Origin: Dysgonomonas sp. UBA7710
Lineage (GTDB): Bacteria; Bacteroidota; Bacteroidia; Bacteroidales; Dysgonomonadaceae
Reading direction: 5' to 3'
DNA length: 64,000 bases
Assembly (NCBI RefSeq): GCF_002482385.1
Contig: NZ_DLFW01000002.1
Span: forward strand, 281,519 to 345,518
The notes under the pieces are model-generated. The model was given only the letters and a program-made list of their open reading frames with translations, was not told the origin of the DNA and searched no databases. Below, in pieces: positions 50,535 to 58,846 of this stretch (positions are counted from its first letter, which is position 1; each line of letters starts with the position of its first letter). The translations under genes were made by a program, and so were the position numbers.

Positions 50535-51807
50535 CTGCCAGTTGTTTTAATTTGATCTTCCCTTCCTTAATACTCTCTATCAGGGGTACATTGCTCGGGC
50601 AAATATATTCGCAAGCAGCGCATTCTATACAGCTGCTGATACTGTATTTTTCGAGATTGAAGTATTTTCCCCTACGGAAATTTTCTTCGAACTTCATCGG
50701 CATCAGATACATCGGGCATACATCTACACAATAGCCGCAGGATATGCAATTACTGCGCTTGATTTTCTCTTTACGGAAGAACAGTACTCCGGACGAACCT
50801 TTCGATACTGGTACATTCCAATCGGTAATACCCCGTCCCATCATAGGGCCTCCCAATACAACTGTCTTATTTGTAACAGACAAGCCAAACAGTCTTATAA
50901 AATGACCGACAGGCGTACCTATCTTAACTTCAAAATTACCCTCGTTGCGTGATTCCTCTCCCGATATGGTTATTGTCCGGCTAATTACCGGATGGCGGTT
51001 TACCACTGCGTCATATATGGCACAAATAGTTCCTACATTACTAACGATAACCCCTATATCACGGGGACGTTGAGAGCGGGGCATTTCGATACCCGTTACC
51101 GACCTGATAAGCTGGAGTTCGCCACCTTGAGGGTATTCATTCGGGAGAACTACAATACGGTAGTTCTTATATTCGGCTTTTTGAAGTAATGGATTGAATA
51201 TCTTCTGAAGTTCCTTATTCTGTTCTTCGATAGTGATGACAATATCATCTGCCTGAAGTATTCTGTTTGCTATACCAATTCCCTTGAATAGTTCTTCTGT
51301 ATGTTCCGCCATCAAAGCATAATCGGCAGTAAGGTATGGTTCGCATTCTGTTCCGTTGATAATAAAGGTATTTATCTTCTGGCCCCCAAGCCTATATTTT
51401 AGTGATGTAGGAAATTGAGCTCCCCCTTCTCCAACTATTCCGGCTGCTTCTATCAGTTCTATTAGTTGTTCGGAAGTGTAAGAATAAGTATCATCTTTCG
51501 GTAGTTCGGTTTCTGTCTCCTGAAAATCATTATTTATAACTATGGTAGTCGCCATGAAGCCGTCTGCCTGTAAAGCTTCTTTTATATCGGTCACTATTCC
51601 CGAAACCGGGGAATGCATATTAGCGGGCATATTATTTATGCTCTGTGCTATCAATTGGTATTTCTTTACCTTGTCCCCTACATTCACAATAGGCTCAGGC
51701 ATACTACCGTAAGATTTGAGCAAAGGAATATAAAGAACCGGGGCATCATCGAGAGGTCGAATCTTCAGCTTCTTAGTCTTACTCTTCATTGAAAAAATAT
51801 GCATCAT
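50521..51807 (-). CDS. rnfC: RnfC-like NADH/ferredoxin-side subunit
   Basis: The 428-residue protein has an N-terminal barrel domain (KVKKYQLIAQSINNMPANMH then SPVSGIV), a flavin/NADH-binding region about 120-330 (GEGGAQFPTSLKYRL) and two 4Fe-4S sites: CISCGYCVDVCP at 354-365 and CIECAACEYICP at 393-404. It is the electron-input subunit of Rnf. Start could be Met1 or Met7. It lies between apbE and rnfD, without rnfA, B, E or G in view. Confidence 0.9.
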   Translation of the reverse strand: MMHIFSMKSKTKKLKIRPLDDAPVLYIPLLKSYGSMPEPIVNVGDKVKKYQLIAQSINNMPANMHSPVSGIVTDIKEALQADGFMATTIVINNDFQETETELPKDDTYSYTSEQLIELIEAAGIVGEGGAQFPTSLKYRLGGQKINTFIINGTECEPYLTADYALMAEHTEELFKGIGIANRILQADDIVITIEEQNKELQKIFNPLLQKAEYKNYRIVVLPNEYPQGGELQLIRSVTGIEMPRSQRPRDIGVIVSNVGTICAIYDAVVNRHPVISRTITISGEESRNEGNFEVKIGTPVGHFIRLFGLSVTNKTVVLGGPMMGRGITDWNVPVSKGSSGVLFFRKEKIKRSNCISCGYCVDVCPMYLMPMKFEENFRRGKYFNLEKYSISSCIECAACEYICPSNVPLIESIKEGKIKLKQLADAIR

Positions 51808-51835
51808 AAGCAGAATATTGATTATAAGTTATGAA

Positions 51836-52759
51836 TTATAAATGATGAGTTAAGGCATCGAAACCCTTGGTACAGGTTATTCTGTTATCCTCATCTATCA
51901 TGAAGCCTTCGAATTTAAAATCGGGAGCCAGTATATCTGCTTTTTGCAGAAATCCTTCCGCCGTTTCATTAAACAATGCAGTAGAGAGTATATCTCCAAG
52001 CATACAATTATCGCTTACTATACCAATCTGCTTAGTGGTAGATGGAAATCCTGTTTTAGGATTCAATATGTGTCCGTACTTTTTTCCTTCTATATTCACA
52101 AAAGTCTTGGCTTGAGACGAAGTTGAGTAACACTGGTTACTGATATCCAAGTTAAAAAGCTCTTGCTCATCATCCGGGTTTCTTGCTATTACCTGCCACG
52201 CCGGATGCGATTCGTTATTGATTGCCCGGATAGTACTTCCTCCTGCATTGATAATAGCATCCGTAATACCAATATTGGCCATCTTTTCCACAAGTTTATC
52301 AACTGCAAAAGCTTTGATAAACGAACCTGTAATAATTTCCTGGCCTCTTCCTATCCTGACCCGGTTTCCTTCTATTTCAATTCTGCGGTAGTCAATTCGT
52401 TTCTTTGCCGCCATGAGTTCCTCAGAAGAGGGTATTCCTTGTTGTCTATCCTTGTAGAAACCCCATAGACGAAGCAGCGGCATGATAGTAATATCGTATG
52501 TACCATCGAAATAAGCGGAAAAGCCAATAATCCGCTCTAATATCTTAACCGTTTCATCGTCAACCTCAACAAAGTGTCCTGCATGTTTATTTATCCGGTC
52601 AATATATGAATCCGGCTGATAGGAGTTATACTTCTTGTCTATATCCTCCAAAACAGCATATAACTCATCGAAAATATCGTCTTCATAAAAAGCTGATATT
52701 TTAATCTTTATATGAGCATGAAACAGGAAACGCGTCTGTGCCTTGTATAATAACTCCAT
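51836..52759 (-). CDS. apbE: FAD:protein FMN transferase ApbE
   Basis: The 307-residue protein attaches FMN covalently to Thr of Rnf/Nqr subunits. ApbE motifs are visible: YDITIMPLLRLWGF near 103-116, ITGSFIKAFAVDKLVEKM near 147-164 and AIINAGGSTIRAI near 172-184. No lipobox or signal peptide is present, unlike many ApbE proteins, so it would act in the cytoplasm. Its place before rnfC-rnfD suggests those are its targets. It lies 6 nt after a frameshifted gene. Confidence 0.9.
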   Translation of the reverse strand: MELLYKAQTRFLFHAHIKIKISAFYEDDIFDELYAVLEDIDKKYNSYQPDSYIDRINKHAGHFVEVDDETVKILERIIGFSAYFDGTYDITIMPLLRLWGFYKDRQQGIPSSEELMAAKKRIDYRRIEIEGNRVRIGRGQEIITGSFIKAFAVDKLVEKMANIGITDAIINAGGSTIRAINNESHPAWQVIARNPDDEQELFNLDISNQCYSTSSQAKTFVNIEGKKYGHILNPKTGFPSTTKQIGIVSDNCMLGDILSTALFNETAEGFLQKADILAPDFKFEGFMIDEDNRITCTKGFDALTHHL

Positions 52760-52765
52760 TATTAA

Positions 52766-53160
52766 TTACTCGGTTCCCGAAGCTTCTTCCGGAGTCGCTT
52801 TTTCTATTACTGTTTGTTTTGGTTCTTCTACTTTCTTCGGCTCTACTTCTACTTTCTTCTCCGCTTCTTTTTTTACAGCGGGTACAGTAGATACAGCTTT
52901 CGGTTTTGCCGGAGTATTCACAGGAGTTCCTTCTTCACCTCTTTAGGTTGCGCTTCTGCCGGCTGTTCCGTTTGGGGCTTCTCGTCTTCTTTTTCAGTTG
53001 CAGCGACAGGCAGAACCTCTACCTCCTTGGCAGCTTTATCTTTCTCTTCTTCAGCTTTGGCGGTATTATTCGCCGCATTTACCTTATAACCCCATATAAT
53101 GAGAATGACACCGAAAAGGAATAGCGTTATTTTTTTTATATTTTGTATTATATTACGCAT
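52766..53160 (-). pseudogene. Frameshifted membrane-anchored Pro/Glu/Lys-rich gene
   Basis: The reading frame from 53160 encodes an 80-residue product with an N-terminal hydrophobic anchor (about 10-24) and an Ala/Glu/Lys-rich tail, ending at TGA (52918-52920). The next frame (-1) continues the same composition, GTPVNTPAKPKA... to ...EKATPEEASGTE, and stops at 52766-52768, 6 nt before apbE. The frames overlap at 52921-52942, so a single-base change would give one protein of about 131 residues. It may be a sequencing error, a true mutation or programmed shifting; no classic slippery heptamer was seen. Confidence 0.7.
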
Positions 53161-53197
53161 ACTTTTAATAAGTTATGATTATTTGATTTCCTTGTCG

Positions 53198-53205
53198 CAA
53201 ATGTA
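53198..53205 (-). promoter_or_regulatory. -7 element for the apbE-rnf cluster
   Basis: The minus strand reads TACATTTG, matching TAnnTTTG, 37 nt before the ATG of the frameshifted gene. Confidence 0.5.
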
Positions 53206-53286
53206 AAATAATAGTTTGACTTGAAAAAAAACATTAACTATTTATAGCATTTTGATTTTAGTATAGATAAAACTAATAAAGTTTTA

Positions 53287-53294
53287 TACTTTTG
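53287..53294 (+). promoter_or_regulatory. -7 element for the 174-residue secreted protein gene
   Basis: TACTTTTG matches TAnnTTTG, 31 nt before the ATG. Confidence 0.55.
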
Positions 53295-53325
53295 CACCTG
53301 AACTAATTATATACTTATATTACTT

Positions 53326-53850
53326 ATGACTAAGATAAAACTACTATTCATCCTTATTACATTTTGTTCATTACAAACATTCGCTACTCCACCCCGTACA
53401 AAAATAGAGAAAGACAAGGTTACCCTAACCTATATAGAAGTAAAAGACGAAGCCATTGAATTTGCAGCTTCCGATATACATAGTATGATTCTCCGGAAGA
53501 ACAAAGGGTTTTTATGGCCGGCTACAAAAATAGCATTCTCCAGGAAAGACGGGCAACTCTACTTCGACGTCACAGCGATAGACAATTCATGGTGCAATAT
53601 GTTCCGTGCTGACGAAAACCCGTATGGCTATTTTGTTATCGGTGGGAGAATGTTCATTGTAACATCCAAAGGTAATGAGCCTATTGATCTGGCTGAATAT
53701 TTTACCTGCGATAACGATATAGAAAGAACATTCTACAAACCGGATGCTACAGTGAAACCTGTAAGTAAAAATCCAGTCTGGTATTATCTTCACAAAGGTA
53801 AAATGGCAACCGTCTTAAATTCTGTAAACATAGCAAGTTTGGGAAGATAA
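53326..53850 (+). CDS. Secreted protein of unknown function
   Basis: The 174-residue protein has a signal peptide (about 1-20, ending TFATP) and then a mostly beta-rich region. FVIGGRMFIVTSKGNEPIDL near 104-123 and a single FTCD Cys near 127 stand out. No family was recognised. It is a single-gene unit with its own promoter and shares a two-way terminator with the phosphatase gene. Confidence 0.75.
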   Translation: MTKIKLLFILITFCSLQTFATPPRTKIEKDKVTLTYIEVKDEAIEFAASDIHSMILRKNKGFLWPATKIAFSRKDGQLYFDVTAIDNSWCNMFRADENPYGYFVIGGRMFIVTSKGNEPIDLAEYFTCDNDIERTFYKPDATVKPVSKNPVWYYLHKGKMATVLNSVNIASLGR

Positions 53851-53853
53851 AAT

Positions 53854-53886
53854 AAAAGGACTGAATATCTCAGTCCTTTTGCTTTT
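53854..53886. terminator. Two-way terminator
   Basis: AAAAGGACTGA (53854-53864) and TCAGTCCTTTT (53870-53880) pair perfectly. T-runs flank both sides, so it serves the genes on both strands. Confidence 0.9.
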
Positions 53887-53897
53887 CCATCATATCA

Positions 53898-55547
53898 TTA
53901 TAACTTAGCGGCCAGACTCTTCGGCAGATAAAATGTATCATTCTTATCTATATAGACTACAACTGAAGGCAGTGCAATAGGCTGATTATTTAGGTACACT
54001 ACCGATTTGAAGGCGGGAACAGATAGAGTCACATTCCCTTTCTTTACTTTCAGCACAGGAAAATCAGTAGACTTATCAATTGTATAGTCCATACCCTTAA
54101 ACACATCAGTATGCTTTGCAAATATTTCCTGTCTCATTTCAGGTAAAGATGTTTTCAGCCCAAGTGCAGCACACAGATACTGATTGATCTCCACATTTGT
54201 ATTCATACCTACAGGTATATCCCCATTGGGATGATAGGCTGCAAGGAATACTTCCTCTCCGGTATGGCCTCCGGTGGTAAAGCCAAAGTAAGTATGTGAA
54301 TCCATAATATTAATAATACTGGAACCCATATTTACACTGTTGCTAACCTTCATATAATCTGCTTCTTTATAATTCTTTGAACTCAACAGCAGATTTAATT
54401 CTTCGTCGTTCAGGTCGATATCGGTGTATTCTTTAAATATCGCTTTAAACTCTTCCGGCTTAGATTTCAACAAGATTCTTTCCAGTCCTTCGCCTGTTTT
54501 CTTGAATTTCGATACATTCTTAAACAAGTCATCAAGGGTTGCTTTATCATAACTTTTCAGATCCCTGCGCCCGATCGTGAATCCGCTGTTTCCATGGTCA
54601 GGAAGTACTATAACTGTTGTTTCACCGTTTTTCTTTGCAAAGTCCATTACTGTAGCTACTGCTTTGTCAAAGGCCAGGTACTCTGTAATGCATCCCACGG
54701 CATCATTGCCATGTGCCGACCAGTCTACTTTACTGCCCTCTACCATCAGGAAGAACCCGTTTTCGTTCTGAGACAGCCTGTCTAATGCTTTTTGAGTCAT
54801 CTCCTGTAACGATGGGATTACTTCAGGGTCCCGGTCCAGATCGTACGGCAGTTCTCTTTCGTTAAATAATGCCCAGACTTTCTCTTTTCCATTAAAAGAC
54901 CTGAAAGCTTTGACATCATCCTGAATCAGCGTGGTACCTGTATTTTTGAAATGCTGTTTGATATCGTCTGTTAGTATAGAATTTCCTCCTCCAAACATCA
55001 CATCCAGATTCTGATATGCCATTTGGGACGCTATATATTCATATTTGCCACGTGCATAATAATGTGCCGAGCAATCAGCAGGTGTAGCATGCGGAAATTC
55101 CACTGTCACCACCAGGCCTGTAGCTTTATTTTGTTGATATTTAGCCGCTTCTAATACAGTAGGCAACGGTTGGTAGGCCATAGCCGGATCTACAGGTATC
55201 AGATCGTTTTCCGGGTCGGCAACCGGATATATCGCAACATTGCCTGTACGTTGCGGCATTCCTGTCATATAGCACGATGTGGTCGGGGCGGAATCTCCAA
55301 TCGGAGCATTTGACGAGAAGGTTTTCACTGTTCCGCACATATAAGGGTCAATAGCAAGATTTTCACCGCCCAGCTTATTATAAATCTGATACCAGCGTGC
55401 AGCAGAAACAACTCCGATAGATGTTCCATCCGGTATCATAACTATGACATTCTTTGTCGGTTTTACAGGTCTCCGATACTGCTGCTGGGCAAAGACAGTT
55501 ATCGAAAATACAAAGAAGAGCAATAAGCTCACACTTACTTTTTTCAT
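53898..55547 (-). CDS. Alkaline phosphatase
   Basis: The 549-residue protein has a signal peptide (about 1-20, ending VFAQ) and the PhoA-type fold. MIPDGTSIGVVSAARWY near 37-53 and GDSAPTTSCYMTG near 84-96 carry a metal-binding Asp and the Ser86 nucleophile. HATPADCSAHYYARG and DHGNSGFTIG supply further metal ligands. It hydrolyses phosphate monoesters in the periplasm. It stands alone, next to the nuo operon. Confidence 0.93.
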   Translation of the reverse strand: MKKVSVSLLLFFVFSITVFAQQQYRRPVKPTKNVIVMIPDGTSIGVVSAARWYQIYNKLGGENLAIDPYMCGTVKTFSSNAPIGDSAPTTSCYMTGMPQRTGNVAIYPVADPENDLIPVDPAMAYQPLPTVLEAAKYQQNKATGLVVTVEFPHATPADCSAHYYARGKYEYIASQMAYQNLDVMFGGGNSILTDDIKQHFKNTGTTLIQDDVKAFRSFNGKEKVWALFNERELPYDLDRDPEVIPSLQEMTQKALDRLSQNENGFFLMVEGSKVDWSAHGNDAVGCITEYLAFDKAVATVMDFAKKNGETTVIVLPDHGNSGFTIGRRDLKSYDKATLDDLFKNVSKFKKTGEGLERILLKSKPEEFKAIFKEYTDIDLNDEELNLLLSSKNYKEADYMKVSNSVNMGSSIINIMDSHTYFGFTTGGHTGEEVFLAAYHPNGDIPVGMNTNVEINQYLCAALGLKTSLPEMRQEIFAKHTDVFKGMDYTIDKSTDFPVLKVKKGNVTLSVPAFKSVVYLNNQPIALPSVVVYIDKNDTFYLPKSLAAKL

Positions 55548-55938
55548 TTGTTTTTTTAGATTTTTCGTTTAATTAAGATTCTCAAAGTTACAAATTATTA
55601 TTTAGCTAATTACAGACTATAAGCCTCAATATATTCATAATATATGCATTATTAAAGATATTTATTATAAGGCTCTTTTTACCGGTTAAAATAAAAAGTA
55701 ACAAAAGTAACAGCTATAACAATTAATAACCGACACATATTTGTTAAGAATAATTGAATATTTTCTACCTGTTTTCCTAAAGTATAAAAGGTAACAAAAG
55801 TAACACATTTAATACTGTTTTTCTATTGTCACTTTTTTATTCTTTTTATCAAAATATATCAAAGAGTATCAGGTCTGTAACTTCTTTATATAGATAAAGT
55901 TTCGGAATAAAGTTGAAGCGTTGATAGGAATATTTATT
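55548..55938. other. Intergenic gap with TAACAAAAGTAACA repeats
   Basis: This gap contains two copies of GTAACAAAAGTAACAG/C (55698-55713 and 55791-55806), close to the GTAACAAAGGTAACAG module of the left island. The -7 element TAACTTTG for the phosphatase gene (minus, 55583-55590) also lies here. No gene was seen. Confidence 0.7.
55583..55590 (-). promoter_or_regulatory. -7 element for alkaline phosphatase
   Basis: The minus strand reads TAACTTTG, matching TAnnTTTG, 35 nt before the ATG. Confidence 0.5.
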
Positions 55939-55970
55939 AAAAAAGAGCAGACTGCCAAGCCTGCTCTTTT
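55939..55970 (-). terminator. Terminator of the nuo operon
   Basis: AAAAGAGCAG (55941-55950) and CTGCTCTTTT (55961-55970) pair perfectly around a 10-nt loop. On the minus strand a T-run follows, 21 nt past the nuoN stop. Confidence 0.9.
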
Positions 55971-55991
55971 CTTATATTTTTTATTTGTTCT

Positions 55992-57377
55992 TTACAAAGT
56001 CAACCCCATAATCAGATTGGGAAAGATGCCTAATAGTAAGTTCAGCGCAATAGCTGCGACAGCAACCACCTTATATTCGAAAGGTACTCTCAGCCGTTCG
56101 GTGGTTTCCGGCTCTTTTGTAATCATTACATTAGCAATACCCAGATAATATGATACAGCTATTACGGAGTTGATGATACCGAATATAACCAATATCAGAT
56201 GGTTTGTTTGCAACATTTGCCCGAATACAAAAAACTTGGCAAAGAATCCGGCAAAGACAGGGATACCGCTCAGTGAAAGGAAAGCACATATCATTACTGC
56301 TGTCATCGCAGGTTGCCGTTTTATCAGTCCGAAGAAGTTGGAAACATCTTCGTTGTCCTTACCTCTGCATACACCCAGTATAACAGCAAATGCCGCTACT
56401 CCGGCAAGACTGTAAGCTGCAGCATAATATAATACTGTATTGGCGGAACTACCGATAGCCAGTAATGTCATCATCATAAATCCTGCATGCGAGATACCCG
56501 AATAAGCCATCATACGCTTGATATTGGACTGTTTCATTGCAGTGATGTTACCTACGGTCATTGTCAGTATGGAAAGTACGATCAGGGCTATCTGATAGGC
56601 CGGGGTTATACCCGCGGCAAGGATGCTTACTATTTTGTATAGAGCACCTATCGCAGCCACCTTTACCAGAGTACTCATCATCGCTGTAACAAGGGTAGGG
56701 GAGCCTTCATATACATCGGGTGCCCAGAAATGAAACGGAACGATAGATGCCTTAAAGAGCATACCCACCGATACCATAATAAAACCGATATTGAACCATA
56801 AAGGCATTCCCGATAGCATCGAGTTCACTGCTATTTCGTTTATATCGAATGAGCCTGTTGCACCGTACACCAAAGCGATACCAAAAAGGATGAAACTGGA
56901 GGCAAATGCTCCCATGATGAAATATTTCATACCCGCTTCGTTGCTTTTCAGGTTTTTCGGTTCGCTTGCCGCCAATACATAGGCTGCAATGGAAAGCACT
57001 TCGAGGCCGATGAAGAACATGGCGAAATTGCCGAACGAAACCATTGCTACGGCACCCGCGAGCATAAATACTTTCAGGGCTACATAGTCTGCAATTTTTA
57101 CCATCTTGTCCTGATAGAATTTGGGACTCATCGTTATGATGAGAATGGCAAGGACGATGAATAAGATGGAAAACCCTTGCGAAAACCCGCTTGTTACTAC
57201 CATGTTGTATTTATCCGTGCCAAGGAATGACTCTCCCAGATAAAATTCCGTAACAGTCAATCCCAATGCCGCTATCAATCCGATAAGGGTGACAGGTATA
57301 AGGATCTTTCTTAAATTGAGAATCTCTAATAACAGGCAAATAATTCCTAATCCTGAGATGGCTATCAATGTACTCAT
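55992..57377 (-). CDS. nuoN: NADH-quinone oxidoreductase subunit N
   Basis: The 461-residue antiporter-like subunit has about fourteen helices and the family blocks IVPFHFWAPDVYEGSPTLVT near 222-241 and SNIKRMMAYSGISHAGFMMM near 284-303, including the Lys and His of the proton path. It forms one proton channel of complex I. It is the last gene of the operon, 19 nt after nuoM. Confidence 0.96.
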   Translation of the reverse strand: MSTLIAISGLGIICLLLEILNLRKILIPVTLIGLIAALGLTVTEFYLGESFLGTDKYNMVVTSGFSQGFSILFIVLAILIITMSPKFYQDKMVKIADYVALKVFMLAGAVAMVSFGNFAMFFIGLEVLSIAAYVLAASEPKNLKSNEAGMKYFIMGAFASSFILFGIALVYGATGSFDINEIAVNSMLSGMPLWFNIGFIMVSVGMLFKASIVPFHFWAPDVYEGSPTLVTAMMSTLVKVAAIGALYKIVSILAAGITPAYQIALIVLSILTMTVGNITAMKQSNIKRMMAYSGISHAGFMMMTLLAIGSSANTVLYYAAAYSLAGVAAFAVILGVCRGKDNEDVSNFFGLIKRQPAMTAVMICAFLSLSGIPVFAGFFAKFFVFGQMLQTNHLILVIFGIINSVIAVSYYLGIANVMITKEPETTERLRVPFEYKVVAVAAIALNLLLGIFPNLIMGLTL

Positions 57378-57396
57378 TATATATCTGACTAAATTT

Positions 57397-58830
57397 TTAT
57401 CTGTTAATATACATTACAATCTCTTCTAAGCTCGAAGATACAAGGTCTGTCACTGGTTTTACATACACTCCGAAGAATAATAATACAGCGACGATCAGGC
57501 TGAATACGAAAATTTCAGTTTTGGATAAATCCCTGAACTTAGTTTCAGAAGGTTCTCCCAACATCACACGTTGAAACATTCGCAGCATGAACAATGCTCC
57601 CAGGAATAACGATGTTCCTATCGTCAGTGCATACCATAGATTTACTTCATAAAGGCCATACATGATGGTAAATTCCCCGATAAAGTTAAATGTCAGCGGC
57701 ACACCGATAGAAGATAATATGGCAAGGAAAAACGCGACCGTAAATTTAGGTGTGTGGGAAGCGATTCCTCCGAGTTTACTCATTGATAATGTATTGGTGC
57801 GGTTCTGGATTATATCTACTGAGTAGAATAGTCCTACAATGCCGAAACCGTGTGCTATGATAAGCACTATTGCTCCCTGCAAACCATCATAAGTAAGGGC
57901 ATAAGCACCTGCTGCCACAAAGCCTACATGGGAAAGTGAGGCATAAGCCATAAATCGTTTCAGGTCGTCTTGTCTCAGAGCCATTATAGCTCCGTATACG
58001 ACACCGATAATACAAAGTATAAGAATAACTGTCCTTAGTTCATGCGCGGCAAAAGGGGTTGTAGGTATCTGCCAGCGTATAACGCTGTATGCCCCCATTT
58101 TCGACATCAGACCGGCCAGCAACATTGTACCTACAGCCGGGGCTTTTTGGTATACATTAGCCTGCCATGTATGGAATGGGAAAATAGGTATTTTTATAGC
58201 ATAAGCAAGGAAGAAAGCAAGGAATATCCATATCTGTTCCGTATTGCTCAGGTTAGCGTTGTAAAATGCTTCCAGCTGAAAACTTCCGGTTTTTACATAC
58301 ATGTATATAATTGCAGCCATCATAAACAATGATCCGGCGAATGTAAACAGGAAGAATGTCATGGCAGCCTTGCGGCGCTTGGCCATTTCTCCGTTACCCC
58401 ATAATATGATGATGAAGTAAATCGGGATAAGCGACATTTCCCAGAATACATAGTATAGTAGCGCGTCACTGCTCAGGAAAGCCCCTGTCATGGCAAAGGC
58501 CATAAACATGATAAGGCTGAATAAGAGCTTTTCGTTTTTAAACTCACGGTTATGCGCAGCCAGTATAATGATGGGTAATAAAATTGTTGTCAGCAGAATC
58601 ATGGCGATGGCCAATCCATCTGCCTTGAGCGAGAATGATATACTCGGATTGCTTATCCATTCCGCGCTATAGCTTGTACCTGCGGCACCGTATTTAAGAC
58701 ATAGGGCAACAGAGAATATAGCCGCTGCAACACTGAACAGGATGGCAACCTTGGAGGCAAATCTGTTCCCTGAAAAATAAGTAAGAATTGCACCTACTAA
58801 TAATATGATTAATATAATAGCGATATTCAT
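57397..58830 (-). CDS. nuoM: NADH-quinone oxidoreductase subunit M
   Basis: The 477-residue subunit shows VFWEMSLIPIYFIIILWG near 128-145 with the conserved Glu, KIPIFPFHTWQANVYQKAP near 212-230 and DDLKRFMAYASLSHVGFV near 288-305. It is a proton-pumping, antiporter-like subunit of complex I. Length is slightly short but normal for Bacteroidota. nuoL follows upstream with a 16-nt gap. Confidence 0.96.
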   Translation of the reverse strand: MNIAIILIILLVGAILTYFSGNRFASKVAILFSVAAAIFSVALCLKYGAAGTSYSAEWISNPSISFSLKADGLAIAMILLTTILLPIIILAAHNREFKNEKLLFSLIMFMAFAMTGAFLSSDALLYYVFWEMSLIPIYFIIILWGNGEMAKRRKAAMTFFLFTFAGSLFMMAAIIYMYVKTGSFQLEAFYNANLSNTEQIWIFLAFFLAYAIKIPIFPFHTWQANVYQKAPAVGTMLLAGLMSKMGAYSVIRWQIPTTPFAAHELRTVILILCIIGVVYGAIMALRQDDLKRFMAYASLSHVGFVAAGAYALTYDGLQGAIVLIIAHGFGIVGLFYSVDIIQNRTNTLSMSKLGGIASHTPKFTVAFFLAILSSIGVPLTFNFIGEFTIMYGLYEVNLWYALTIGTSLFLGALFMLRMFQRVMLGEPSETKFRDLSKTEIFVFSLIVAVLLFFGVYVKPVTDLVSSSLEEIVMYINR

Positions 58831-58846
58831 GTTTCTTTAAAAATTT

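Noticed and set aside
52921..52942. Programmed -1 frameshift in the anchor gene
   Set aside because: No X XXY YYZ heptamer in the zero frame was found in the overlap, so error or mutation is equally likely.
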